From Micromonospora antibiotica (GTDB taxonomy: Bacteria; Actinomycetota; Actinomycetes; Mycobacteriales; Micromonosporaceae), in the NCBI RefSeq assembly GCF_017599305.1, contig NZ_JAGFWR010000007.1:124001-188000 (forward strand): DNA of 64,000 bases. The letters run 5' to 3'. Below are positions 8,507 to 17,114 of the stretch, piece by piece. Position 1 is the first letter of the stretch. Each line of letters opens with the position of its first letter. The notes beneath the pieces are model-generated. The model was given only the letters and a program-made list of their open reading frames with translations, was not told the DNA's origin and searched no databases. The position numbers and the translations under genes are program-made.

Positions 8507-9688
8507 TCAGACGTAGCGTTCCAGGATGGACGCCTCGGCCAACCGGGACAGCCCCTCCCGTACGCCCCGGGCCCGCGCGTCACCGACCCCCTCGACGGCC
8601 TGGAGATCCTCCACGGTGGCCCCGAGCAGCCGTTGGAGGCTGCCGAAGTGCAGCACCAGCCGGTCGACGATGGCCACCGGCAGTCGGGGCACCTTGGCCA
8701 GCAACCGGAACCCGCGGGGGCTGACCGCCGCGTCGAGCGCGTCGGAGGCGGCCGGGTAACCGATCGCCTTGGCGACCGCGACCAGGTCGATCAGCTCGGT
8801 CGCGCCGAGCAGGTCCAACTCGACGAGAGCCTCGTCGAGGGTGCGCGACTTGCGGCCGGTGGGCAGGTAGTCGCGGATGACCAAAGTGCGGTCGGCGTCG
8901 ACGCCGGCCATCAGCTCGTCGAGTTGCAGGGCGAGCAGGCGGCCGTCGGTGCCCAGCTCGACCACGTAACCGGCGATCTCGTCGGCGATCCGGCGGACCA
9001 TCTCCAGCCGCTGTACGACGGCGACGGCGTCCCGGACGGTGACCAGGTCCTCGATCTCCAGCGCGGACAGGGTGCCGGAGACCTCGTCGAGGCGGAGCTT
9101 GTAGCGCTCCAGGGTGGCCAGGGCCTGGTTGGCCCGGGAGAGGATCGCCGCCGAGTCGTCCAGGACGTGCCGTTGCCCGTTGACGTAGAGGCTGATGATC
9201 CGCATCGACTGGCTGACCGAGATGACCGGGTAGCCGGTCTGCCGGGCCACCCGCTCCGCGGTGCGGTGCCGGGTGCCGGACTCCTCGGTGGGGATGGACG
9301 GGTCGGGCATCAGGTGCACCCCGGCCTGCACGATCCGGGTGCCGTCGCTGGACAGCACCACCGCGCCGTCCATCTTGCACAGCTCCCGGACCCGGGTCGC
9401 GGAGAACTCGACGTCCATCGGGAAGCCACCGGTGCAGATCCCGTCGACGACCTTGTCGTAGCCGAGGACGATCAGTGCGCCCGTACGACCGCGCAGGATG
9501 CGTTCGAGCCCGTCGCGCAACGCGGTACCGGGTGCCATCAGGGCGAGGTTGGCCCGCAGCGGATCACCGGCGCTGCCGGTGGCCCCGGCCACGCTCACGC
9601 TGATCGGACGGGTGGGTGAGCCCACGGCGGCGGCGCGGGTGTGGGGCGTCGCGCCGGCAGGCTTGGCGGCGTCGCGGTCGGTCGGCAC
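8507..9688 (-). CDS. disA: DisA diadenylate cyclase / DNA integrity scanning protein
   Basis: Makes c-di-AMP from two ATP and senses branched DNA. The N-terminal DAC domain shows MDGAVVLS (DGA motif) and [11 protein letters not shown] (RHR motif), the signatures of active cyclases. A helical linker and a C-terminal helix-hairpin-helix DNA-binding domain follow ([20 protein letters not shown]). Length is 393 residues. GTG at 9688 (MPTDRD...) is favoured because TAGACT lies 6 nt upstream, fitting a leaderless mRNA; GTG at 9694 is the alternative. It sits downstream of radA, whose product is known to inhibit DisA in other bacteria. Confidence 0.95.
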   Translation of the reverse strand: MPTDRDAAKPAGATPHTRAAAVGSPTRPISVSVAGATGSAGDPLRANLALMAPGTALRDGLERILRGRTGALIVLGYDKVVDGICTGGFPMDVEFSATRVRELCKMDGAVVLSSDGTRIVQAGVHLMPDPSIPTEESGTRHRTAERVARQTGYPVISVSQSMRIISLYVNGQRHVLDDSAAILSRANQALATLERYKLRLDEVSGTLSALEIEDLVTVRDAVAVVQRLEMVRRIADEIAGYVVELGTDGRLLALQLDELMAGVDADRTLVIRDYLPTGRKSRTLDEALVELDLLGATELIDLVAVAKAIGYPAASDALDAAVSPRGFRLLAKVPRLPVAIVDRLVLHFGSLQRLLGATVEDLQAVEGVGDARARGVREGLSRLAEASILERYV

Positions 9689-9830
9689 GCGCACAGTCTA
9701 CGGACTGCCCTGCGGTGGGTGCTCTCGTGGTTACTGTGATGTGCCACGGCGTCGGATTTTCCCACCCGCCTGACCTGGCGGGCGTTGTCCGGTATGGCCT
9801 GACCGGTCCCCGGCGCTTGGCCACCGTCCG

Positions 9831-11282
9831 TCACTCGGCGGATGCGCGGGCGACCGCCTGGAGCGCCGACCGGACATCCGTGACCTCGATCACCCGCATG
9901 GTGTCCGGGCCGGCGCCGGTGCTCTCGGGGCCGCATCCGGTGGGGACGAGGGCCGTCCGGAAGCCCAGCCGGGCCGCCTCGGCGAGTCGCCGGGGGACCG
10001 CGCCGACCCGGCGCACCTCACCGGTCAACCCGACCTCGCCGATCGCCACCAGGTGGGGCGCGATGGACAGGTTGAGCCCGCCGGAGGCGACCGCCAGCGC
10101 GACCGCGAGATCGGCGGCCGGCTCGACCACCCGGATCCCGCCGACGGTGGCCGCGAAGACCTCCCGGTCGTGCAGGGTCAGCCGCTCGGTGCGGCGTTGC
10201 AGCACCGCCAGCACCATCGCCAACCGGGCCCCGTCGAGCCCCGAGACCGTACGCCGGGGCGAGCCGGCCACCGTAGCGCCGATCAGTGCCTGCACCTCGG
10301 TCAGCAGCGCCCGCCGCCCCTCCATCGCCACCGTGACGCAGGTGCCCGGGACGGGCTCGGAATAGCGGGTGAGGAAAAGCCCGGACGGGTCGGCCAGGCT
10401 GCTGATGCCCCCCTCGTGCATCTCGAAGCAGCCGACCTCGTCGGCCGCGCCGAACCGGTTCTTGACGCCCCGGACCATCCGCAGCGAGGAGTGCTTGTCG
10501 CCCTCGAAGTGCAGCACCACGTCGACCAGGTGTTCCAGCACGCGGGGGCCGGCGACCTGACCGTCCTTGGTGACGTGGCCGACCAGCACGGTGGCGATGC
10601 CGCGTTCCTTGGCGACCGCGACGAGGGCGGCGGTGACGGCCCGCACCTGGGTCACCCCGCCCTGCACCCCTTCGCTGCCGGTGGTGGAGATGGTCTGCAC
10701 CGAGTCGAGGACCAGCAGGCCCGGCTTGACCGCGTCGAGGTGGCCCAGCACGGCGCTCAGGTCGCTCTCGGCGGCCAGCCAGAGCTGCTCGTGCAGGGCC
10801 CCCATCCGCTCGGCGCGCAGCCGGACCTGGCTGACCGACTCCTCGCCGCTGACCACCAGCGACGGGCTGCCGGCGGTGGCCGCCCACTGCTGCGCCACGT
10901 CGAGCAGCAGGGTGGACTTGCCCACCCCGGGCTCCCCGGCGAGCAGGACCACCGCGCCGGGGACCAGGCCGCCGCCGAGGACCCGGTCGAGTTCGCTGAC
11001 CCCGGTGGGTCGGGCCCGCGCCGGGGCGGCACTGATCGTGGCGATCGGTCGGGCCGGCTCGGCCGGCATCCGGGAGCTGACCACCCGACCGGAGACGACC
11101 GGGCCGGTGACCGTGCACTCGACCACCGAACCCCACTCGCCACACTCCGGGCAGCGGCCCACCCACTTGGGTGGCTGGTGGCCGCAGGCGTCGCACGCGT
11201 AGGCGGGGCGGGGCTCACGGGCGGCCCGGCTCCGGGACGCGCCGGACGCGCCACGGGCGGGAGTCGATCGGGGGGTGGTCAC
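9831..11282 (-). CDS. radA: RadA/Sms DNA repair ATPase
   Basis: RecA-like ATPase that promotes branch migration during recombination. The 483 residues contain an N-terminal four-cysteine zinc finger (CDACGHQPPKWVGRCPECGEW), Walker A GEPGVGKST, the RadA-specific KNRFG motif (VKNRFGAADEVG) and a C-terminal Lon-protease-like domain (IGEVGLTGEVRRVGAVPRRL). GTG at 11282 is the only start before the zinc finger with family-like spacing. disA lies downstream on the same strand with a 142-nt gap, and an LpqE-like gene with its own terminator lies upstream. Confidence 0.96.
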   Translation of the reverse strand: MTTPRSTPARGASGASRSRAAREPRPAYACDACGHQPPKWVGRCPECGEWGSVVECTVTGPVVSGRVVSSRMPAEPARPIATISAAPARARPTGVSELDRVLGGGLVPGAVVLLAGEPGVGKSTLLLDVAQQWAATAGSPSLVVSGEESVSQVRLRAERMGALHEQLWLAAESDLSAVLGHLDAVKPGLLVLDSVQTISTTGSEGVQGGVTQVRAVTAALVAVAKERGIATVLVGHVTKDGQVAGPRVLEHLVDVVLHFEGDKHSSLRMVRGVKNRFGAADEVGCFEMHEGGISSLADPSGLFLTRYSEPVPGTCVTVAMEGRRALLTEVQALIGATVAGSPRRTVSGLDGARLAMVLAVLQRRTERLTLHDREVFAATVGGIRVVEPAADLAVALAVASGGLNLSIAPHLVAIGEVGLTGEVRRVGAVPRRLAEAARLGFRTALVPTGCGPESTGAGPDTMRVIEVTDVRSALQAVARASAE

Positions 11283-11320
11283 CCCAGGACGCTAACCCTC
11301 ACCGGTGACGAAAACACCGC

Positions 11321-11358
11321 CGGCGTGGCCGTCGCCACGCCGGCGGTGCCGGTGTCTC
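11321..11358 (-). terminator. Terminator after the LpqE-like gene
   Basis: A perfect 15-bp stem (arms 11325-11339 and 11344-11358) with a 4-nt loop is followed, in the minus direction, by TTTT. It separates the lipoprotein gene from radA. Confidence 0.85.
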
Positions 11359-11368
11359 GCTCGCGGGG

Positions 11369-12154
11369 TCAGCCGCCGTGGCCGGAGCTGCCCTCCTGGC
11401 CGCTCTCCTCGCCACCCTCGCGGTGCACGATCGGGGAGGCCGGGGGCGCCGGGCTCAGCGGCACCCCGACCGGGACCGGGGTGCTGACGGTACGACCGCC
11501 GCCGAAGTCGAAGGTCAGGTTGACCTGCTGGCCGGTGCGCAGCGCCTCGTTGATCCCGATGAGCTGGAGGTGCTGGCCGTTCTGCACGTTGAGCTGCACG
11601 TAGCTCAGCGCCGGGATCTCGATCCGGGCCGGCTGACCGGCGGGCGCGGACGGGGAGGCACTCTCGGACGGGGAGGCTCCCTCGGACGGGGAAGCACCTT
11701 CCGACGGGGAGGCTCCCTCGGACGGGGAGGCGTTGCCGTCCGGGGAGGTGGTCTCCGCCGGGGAGGCGCTGCCCGACGGCGAGGCGCTCTCGGCCGGGGA
11801 GGCGGAACCGGAAGGGCTGGCCGAGCCGGTGGCCCCGGTGAGCACGATCTGCCGGGCGCTGTCGGTGGTGACGGTGACGGTGACCGGGTCCCGGGTGTCG
11901 TTGTAGATCACCGCGTTGAGCGCGGCGTTCGCCCCGGCGGCGAGGCCGCTGTCACCCGGGTACGCGACGTAGAGGCCGCGCACCTTGTAGGCGTTGTCCG
12001 ACGTCTGGACGTTCACACCCTGGACCGACGGCTGCTTGTTGGCGGTCTCGGACACCTGGCCCGCCCCGCAGCCCGTGGCCAGCAGGGCGGTCGCCCCCGC
12101 CAGGCCGACCAGCAGCAGGGTGGCCCGCCGGGAACCCCTGATCGAGCGCGTCAC
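11369..12154 (-). CDS. lpqE: LpqE-like secreted lipoprotein with a PCu(A)C-like fold
   Basis: Exported lipoprotein of 261 residues: a signal peptide with lipobox LLATGC (cysteine about residue 29), then a beta-rich domain split by a long Ser/Pro/Glu low-complexity insert with about ten SPSEGA-like repeats (about 105-155), then a second half PALSYVQLNVQNGQHLQLIG resembling the copper chaperone PCu(A)C/DUF461 fold. The His/Met copper ligands of true PCu(A)C proteins are not evident. GTG at 12154 is chosen for its GAGGAGG site 6 nt upstream. Position next to radA-disA matches Rv3584 (lpqE) of M. tuberculosis; the symbol rests on that synteny. Function unknown. Confidence 0.7.
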   Translation of the reverse strand: MTRSIRGSRRATLLLVGLAGATALLATGCGAGQVSETANKQPSVQGVNVQTSDNAYKVRGLYVAYPGDSGLAAGANAALNAVIYNDTRDPVTVTVTTDSARQIVLTGATGSASPSGSASPAESASPSGSASPAETTSPDGNASPSEGASPSEGASPSEGASPSESASPSAPAGQPARIEIPALSYVQLNVQNGQHLQLIGINEALRTGQQVNLTFDFGGGRTVSTPVPVGVPLSPAPPASPIVHREGGEESGQEGSSGHGG

Positions 12155-12296
12155 GTCGGTCCTCCTCGTCACGATCCCCACCCGGTGCATGCCCCGGGCG
12201 CGGGGTGGTCATACCCGCGCAGACCGCGCTCCAGGGTAGTTGGGGCTGATCGAGGACCGCACACGGACCCGGTGCCGCCACCCGGGCGGGTGCCGC

Positions 12297-13136
12297 TCAG
12301 ATCACCCGACCGCTCGCCACCAGCAGCACCACATCGATCAGGGCCACCACCAGCACCGCCCGGAAGGCGGCCACCGAGCGGCCGTCGCGGCGGGTGGCGG
12401 CGCGGCCCGCGTCCCAGCCGACGGCCGGCACCGCGACGGCCGCCGCGACGGCCGACCAGCCGACCCACGACGGTGGCCCGGGTGGCCCGAGGACCAGGGC
12501 GACGGTGGCGGCGAACAACAGCCCGGCGGCGGCCAGCCGGCTCCCGGTGGCGCCGAGCAGGTGCGGTAACCCGCGCACCCCGGTACGGGCGTCGTCGGCC
12601 AGGTCGGGCAGCACGTTGGCGAAGTGCGCGCCGGCACCCAGGCAGGCCCCCGCGACGACCAGCCAGGCCGGTGGCGCGGGGGCACCCGGCAGGGCGAGGA
12701 CCACGAAGGCGGGCAGCGAGCCGAAGGAGACCGCGTACGGCAGCACCGAGACCGGGGTGGACTTTAGCGGCCAGTCGTAGAGCAGCGCCGACACCAGGCC
12801 GAGGGTGAACCAGAACGCGGCGACCGGGTTGGTGGTCAGCGCCAGCAGCGGGGTGGCGAGCGCGGCCAGCACGGCGGCCACCACCACCGTCCGGCGGCCC
12901 ACCGCCCCGGCGGCGACCGGTTTGTCGGTACGCCCCACCGTGGCGTCCCGCCCGGCGTCCACCGCGTCGTTGGTCCAGCCGACGGCGAGCTGACTGGCCA
13001 GCACGGTGAGCACCACGGCCACCGTCCCGGACGGACGGTGGCCGACCCCGACGGCGAGTAGTCCGGCCACCGTGGTCACCGCGAGGCCGGGTTCCGGATG
13101 ACTCGCCCTGACCAGCCCTAACACCGTCCGCGACAT
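12297..13136 (-). CDS. UbiA-family membrane prenyltransferase
   Basis: Integral membrane enzyme of 279 residues and about eight or nine hydrophobic helices. It carries the first Asp-rich motif NDAVDAGRD (about residue 57) and a second, NVLPDLADDARTG (about residue 180), which bind Mg-prenyl diphosphate. It likely transfers an isoprenoid chain onto an aromatic ring. ATG at 13136 opens MSRTVLGLVRASHPEPG. It is divergent by 46 bp from a UbiG-like methyltransferase that leads to an acyl-CoA dehydrogenase and a type III polyketide synthase, so a role in prenylating that polyketide is likely; a menaquinone role is the alternative. Confidence 0.85.
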   Translation of the reverse strand: MSRTVLGLVRASHPEPGLAVTTVAGLLAVGVGHRPSGTVAVVLTVLASQLAVGWTNDAVDAGRDATVGRTDKPVAAGAVGRRTVVVAAVLAALATPLLALTTNPVAAFWFTLGLVSALLYDWPLKSTPVSVLPYAVSFGSLPAFVVLALPGAPAPPAWLVVAGACLGAGAHFANVLPDLADDARTGVRGLPHLLGATGSRLAAAGLLFAATVALVLGPPGPPSWVGWSAVAAAVAVPAVGWDAGRAATRRDGRSVAAFRAVLVVALIDVVLLVASGRVI

Positions 13137-13182
13137 AAGGGAAGTCTGGTCGTTACCGGCCGGTCGTGCCACGCTCGATGCC

Positions 13183-13941
13183 ATGCGTGACGGTCCGGTG
13201 TCCAACGGTGCCCGGGTGCTGCCCCCCAACGACCCCCGCCAGTACGACGACCTGGCCGGCGAGTGGTGGCGGCCCGACGGCGCCTTCGCGATGCTGCACT
13301 GGCTGGCCCGGGCCCGCGCCGCCCTGGTGCCACCGGCGTCCCGGCCCGACGCGGTCCTGGTCGACCTGGGCTGCGGTGCCGGGCTGATGGCCCCGCACCT
13401 GGTGGGCAAGGGCTACCGGCACGTCGGGGTGGACCTCACCCGGTCGGCCCTGGAGCAGGCGGCGGCGCACGGCGTCACCGCGCTCGCCGGTGACGTCACG
13501 GCGGTGCCGCTCACCGACGGGTGCGCCGACGTGGTCGCGGCCGGTGAGGTGCTGGAGCACGTGCCCGACTGGCGGGCGGCGGTCGCCGAGGCGTGCCGCC
13601 TGCTGCGCCCCGGTGGACTGCTCGTGCTGGACACCCTCAACGACACGCTGCTGGCCCGGCTGGTCGCGGTGGAGCTGGGTGAACGCCTGCCCACCGTGCC
13701 CCGGGGCATCCACGACCCACGGTTGTTCGTGGACGACCGGGCGCTGGTCGTCGAGTGCGCCAGACACGGCGTCGCCCTGCGGGTACGGGGGGTCCGGCCG
13801 GGGCTGCGGGCGACGCTGGGCTGGCTGGTGCGGCGTACCCGTGGGGGTGCCGCCCGCGACGTCTCCCACGACGGGCCCGCGATCCGTCCGACCTGGTCGA
13901 CGGCGGTGCTCTACCAGGGTCGGGGGGTCCGACACGGCTAG
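13183..13941 (+). CDS. UbiG-like SAM-dependent O-methyltransferase
   Basis: The 252-residue class I methyltransferase has motif I VLVDLGCGAGLMAPHL (about residues 58-73) and the UbiG-type N-terminus with EWWRPDGAFAMLHWLARARA. That phrase corresponds to the EWWDPxGxFxxLH signature of demethylubiquinol O-methyltransferases. It probably methylates a phenolic or quinol hydroxyl. It is the first gene of a three-gene plus-strand set (44 nt to the acyl-CoA dehydrogenase, then 58 nt to the type III PKS) and divergent from the UbiA gene. A substrate made by the polyketide synthase is the simplest reading. Confidence 0.8.
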   Translation: MRDGPVSNGARVLPPNDPRQYDDLAGEWWRPDGAFAMLHWLARARAALVPPASRPDAVLVDLGCGAGLMAPHLVGKGYRHVGVDLTRSALEQAAAHGVTALAGDVTAVPLTDGCADVVAAGEVLEHVPDWRAAVAEACRLLRPGGLLVLDTLNDTLLARLVAVELGERLPTVPRGIHDPRLFVDDRALVVECARHGVALRVRGVRPGLRATLGWLVRRTRGGAARDVSHDGPAIRPTWSTAVLYQGRGVRHG

Positions 13942-13985
13942 CCGCCCCGGTTCGGGGTACCAGGAACACCCAGGAAGGGGACCGT

Positions 13986-15152
13986 ATGACTGTGGACGCT
14001 CTGGCGGCGGCCCGCCGGTTGGCGCCGAGGTTCGCCGCGCGGGCGGCCGGGCACGACCGGGACGGCACGTTCCCGGCCGACGACTTCGCCGACCTGCGGG
14101 AGTCCGGGCTGTTCGGGCTGATGGTCCCGGCCGGGCTGGGCGGCGCGGACGCCTCCTTCGCCGGGTACGCGGCGGTCGCCACCGAGCTGGCCCGGGGCAA
14201 CGGCGCGACCGCGCTGGTGTTCAACATGCACGCCTCGGTCACCGGCGCGCTCGGCGCGGTCACCGAGGAACTGGCCGAGGCGCTGGGCGTCCCGGACGAG
14301 GCGTTGGTCGCCCGGGACCGGCTGCTGCGCGCGGCGGCCGAGGGCGCCTGGTACGCGGTGGCGATGAGCGAGCGCGGCGCGGGGGCCCGGTTGTCCCGGC
14401 TCAGCACGGTCTACGAGCCGGTCGACGGCGGCTGGCGGATCAAGGGGAGCAAGACGTTCTGCTCCGGGGCCGGGCACGCCGACGGTTACCTGGTGGCCGC
14501 CCGCAGCGCCGCCGACCCGTCGGTGGTCTCCCAGTTCCTGGTGCCCGCCGGGGACGGGGTGACCGTGGAGCCGACCTGGGACGCGCTGGGCATGCGGGCC
14601 ACCTCGTCGCACGATCTGCACCTGGACGTGACGGTGCCGACGGACCGGTTGCTCGGTGGGGTGGAGGGGCTGGCCCTGGTCGTCGCCCAGCTCATGCCGC
14701 ACTGGCTGGTGGCCAGCTACGCCGCCGTCTACGTGGGGGTGGCCCGGGCGGCGGTGGACGCCGCCGCCGAGCACCTCACCGCGCGGGACCTCGGTGGCCT
14801 GCCGGCGGTGCGGGCCCGGCTCGGCCGGGCCGACGCGGCGGTGGCGGCGGCGCAGCTGGTGGTGGCCGAGGCGGCCCGCCGGGTCGACGACGCCCCCGGC
14901 GACGCCGAGACGAACCGGTGGGTGTGGCGGGCCAAGCTGCTCGCCGGCACCACGGCGGCGGAGGTGGCGGCGTCCATGCTGGAGGCGGCCGGCACCTCGG
15001 CCACCCGGCGGGGGCACCCGCTGGAACGGCTCTACCGGGACGCCCGCTGCGGCTCGCTGCATCCGGCGACGTCGGACGTGTGCGCCGACTGGCTCGGGGT
15101 GGCGGTGCTCGGGGGTGACCCGGACCGCGACGGAACTGCCCCTCGTTGGTGA
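13986..15152 (+). CDS. Acyl-CoA dehydrogenase family flavoprotein
   Basis: The 388-residue protein has the three-part ACAD layout: a helical N-domain (FAARAAGHDRDGTFPADDFA), a central beta-domain with WYAVAMSERGAGARLSRLST and IKGSKTFCSGAGHADGYLVA, and a C-terminal helical bundle ending LHPATSDVCADWLGVAVLGG. It binds FAD. It could dehydrogenate an acyl-CoA starter or act as a flavin hydroxylase on the aromatic product, since some members of this superfamily do so. ATG at 13986 follows an AGGAAGGGG site. Its place between a methyltransferase and a type III PKS favours a biosynthetic role. Confidence 0.82.
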   Translation: MTVDALAAARRLAPRFAARAAGHDRDGTFPADDFADLRESGLFGLMVPAGLGGADASFAGYAAVATELARGNGATALVFNMHASVTGALGAVTEELAEALGVPDEALVARDRLLRAAAEGAWYAVAMSERGAGARLSRLSTVYEPVDGGWRIKGSKTFCSGAGHADGYLVAARSAADPSVVSQFLVPAGDGVTVEPTWDALGMRATSSHDLHLDVTVPTDRLLGGVEGLALVVAQLMPHWLVASYAAVYVGVARAAVDAAAEHLTARDLGGLPAVRARLGRADAAVAAAQLVVAEAARRVDDAPGDAETNRWVWRAKLLAGTTAAEVAASMLEAAGTSATRRGHPLERLYRDARCGSLHPATSDVCADWLGVAVLGGDPDRDGTAPRW

Positions 15153-15210
15153 GGGTGACGGAGGTCGGCGTGGCCGCCGGACGGGCAGTGTGGACGAGAG
15201 GTGGGGACAG

Positions 15211-16272
15211 ATGGCCGTGCCGTTGATCGCGGGGCTGGGGGCGGCACATCCGCCCGGCGCCCGGCAGGACGAACTCTGGGCTGGCTATTTCGCGGCGCAC
15301 TTCTCGGGTCCCACCCGGGCCCTGGCCGAGCGGATCTTCGCCAACTCGGGGGTGTCGCACCGGCAGGCGGCGGTCAACCCTTTGCTGGAGGACGTCTCCG
15401 ACTGGCCGACCGACCGGCGGATGCGGCGCTACCAGGTGGAGGCGCTGCCGTTGGGCAAGGAGGCGATCGGCCGGGCGTTGACCGACGCCGGCCTCGCGGC
15501 GGGCGACCTCGGGCTGTTCGTGGTCTGCTCCTGCACCGGTTACGCCACCCCCGGGCTGGACATCCTCCTCGCCCGTGACCTCGGCATGGCTGCGGAGACC
15601 CAGCGGATGTTCGTCGGGCACATGGGCTGTTACGCGGCCCTGCCCGGGTTGGGTGCGGCGGGCGACTTCGTCACCGCGCGGGGCCGGCCGGCGCTGCTGC
15701 TCTGTGCCGAGCTGACCAGCCTGCACATCCAGCCGGCGTCGGCCCGGATGGACACCCAGCAGATCGTCTCGCACGCCCTGTTCTCCGACGCGGCGGTGGC
15801 CACCGTGCTGGTCCCGGGGACCGAAACCACCGACCGGGGGTACGCGCTGCGCGAGGTCGCCTCGGTCACCGACACCTCGACGGCCGACCACATGACCTGG
15901 GACGTCACCGACACCGGTTTCCGGATGGGCCTGTCGCCGAAGGTGCCGCAGGTGCTCTCGGCGCACGTCCGGGGGCTGGTGGACGGTCTGCTGACCCGGC
16001 ACGGCACGACGATCGCCGAGGTGGACGGCTGGGCGGTGCACCCGGGCGGGCCGCGCATCCTCAACGTGGTGGAGCGGGAACTGACCCTGCCCGCCGACGC
16101 GCTGGCGGCCTCCCGGGCGGTCCTCGACGAGCACGGCAACTGCTCGTCGCCGACGGTGTTGCTGATCCTGGACCGGCTGTTGCGGGCGGTGGTGCCGCCC
16201 CGGTGGGTCGTACTGCTCGCCTTCGGCCCGGGGCTGACCCTCTACGCCGCCCTCCTCGAACGCCGACCCTGA
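15211..16272 (+). CDS. Type III polyketide synthase (chalcone synthase family)
   Basis: Homodimeric iterative condensing enzyme that makes alkylresorcinols, pyrones or related aromatics from acyl-CoA and malonyl-CoA. In 353 residues the triad is clear: Cys140 in GHMGCYAALPG, His277 in WAVHPGGPRIL and Asn310 in EHGNCSSPT, plus the C-terminal FGPGLT loop. ATG at 15211 has a GAGAGGTGGGG site. Neighbours encode UbiA, UbiG-like and ACAD proteins. This resembles characterised actinomycete clusters for alkylresorcinol or alkylhydroquinone lipids (srs of Streptomyces griseus, agq of Actinoplanes missouriensis). The product is inferred, not shown. Confidence 0.92.
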   Translation: MAVPLIAGLGAAHPPGARQDELWAGYFAAHFSGPTRALAERIFANSGVSHRQAAVNPLLEDVSDWPTDRRMRRYQVEALPLGKEAIGRALTDAGLAAGDLGLFVVCSCTGYATPGLDILLARDLGMAAETQRMFVGHMGCYAALPGLGAAGDFVTARGRPALLLCAELTSLHIQPASARMDTQQIVSHALFSDAAVATVLVPGTETTDRGYALREVASVTDTSTADHMTWDVTDTGFRMGLSPKVPQVLSAHVRGLVDGLLTRHGTTIAEVDGWAVHPGGPRILNVVERELTLPADALAASRAVLDEHGNCSSPTVLLILDRLLRAVVPPRWVVLLAFGPGLTLYAALLERRP

Positions 16273-16475
16273 CCCGCAGGCCCTGTGCCGCGCCCCGGTC
16301 CGGAACCCCGGTCCCGGGGTGGCCGGTGCCGCCCCGGCGAGCCCAGCGGGTCCGGCACCCCGGGCCGGCGGACGGCTGGCCCGGGGGCCGGCGGGTGGGC
16401 AGATGACCTGGTCGGGGAGGGTGGCGATCGGCGCTGCGCCAAGCGTCGTCGTCGGCTCCTGGTTACCCTCGCCGG

Positions 16476-17039
16476 GTGGGGGTCGAAAGGGGCGGCAGTG
16501 ATCGGCTGCGCGGTGCGGTGCTGGCCGGCGCGGCCCTGTTCGCCCTGGTCGGGGGCGGCTGGTGGTGGTCGGCCGCCGCCCCTGCGGTCGACCCGGTCGG
16601 GTCGGCGGGGACGGTGTCCCCGGCACCGTCGGCCCTCGCGGAGGCCACCCGGCGGGTGGTGGTGCTCGACAGCCGCACCGGGCGGGTGCTGGGCTCGACC
16701 GAGCTGCCCGGCTCCTCCGGTGACCCGGACGTGGGGCTGCCGACGTTCACCGACACCATGTGGCGGGAGCGGATGACCCTGGTGTCCGGCCGGGCGCCGG
16801 TCCTGCGGGAGTCGGCCCCCGACGGCGCACGGCACCTGTTCCAGTACCGCTGCTCGGGCGACGGGACGCTGCTGGTCTCGGTGCTGCACGACGATCCGCC
16901 GCAGCGCCGGCAGGCGGACTGCGACGGCGAGCTGGTCGCCTGGGAGCTGACCGGCCCGCTGGGTGGCACCCGGTTGGAGTTCTCGGCGGTGGGCCCCGGC
17001 TCGGTCGAGTTGGAGGCGCAGGTCGTCGCGCTGCCCTGA
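16476..17039 (+). CDS. Membrane-anchored hypothetical protein
   Basis: A 187-residue protein with one N-terminal hydrophobic helix (RGAVLAGAALFALVGGGWWW, residues 12-31) and an extracytoplasmic domain with one cysteine pair (YRCSGDG and QADCDGE), possibly a disulfide. VVVLDSRTGRVLGS looks like a beta-propeller blade fragment, but only one is seen. GTG at 16476 is supported by TACCCT exactly 6 nt upstream (leaderless pattern). Convergent with the next gene. I do not recognise the family. Confidence 0.6.
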   Translation: MGVERGGSDRLRGAVLAGAALFALVGGGWWWSAAAPAVDPVGSAGTVSPAPSALAEATRRVVVLDSRTGRVLGSTELPGSSGDPDVGLPTFTDTMWRERMTLVSGRAPVLRESAPDGARHLFQYRCSGDGTLLVSVLHDDPPQRRQADCDGELVAWELTGPLGGTRLEFSAVGPGSVELEAQVVALP

Positions 17040-17114
17040 GCGGGCCGGTCGACGTGCCGCCGGCAGAGGCCCCGGGTTCCGGGCAGCCCCGGGTCCTGGG
17101 CGGGCGGCCCCGGG

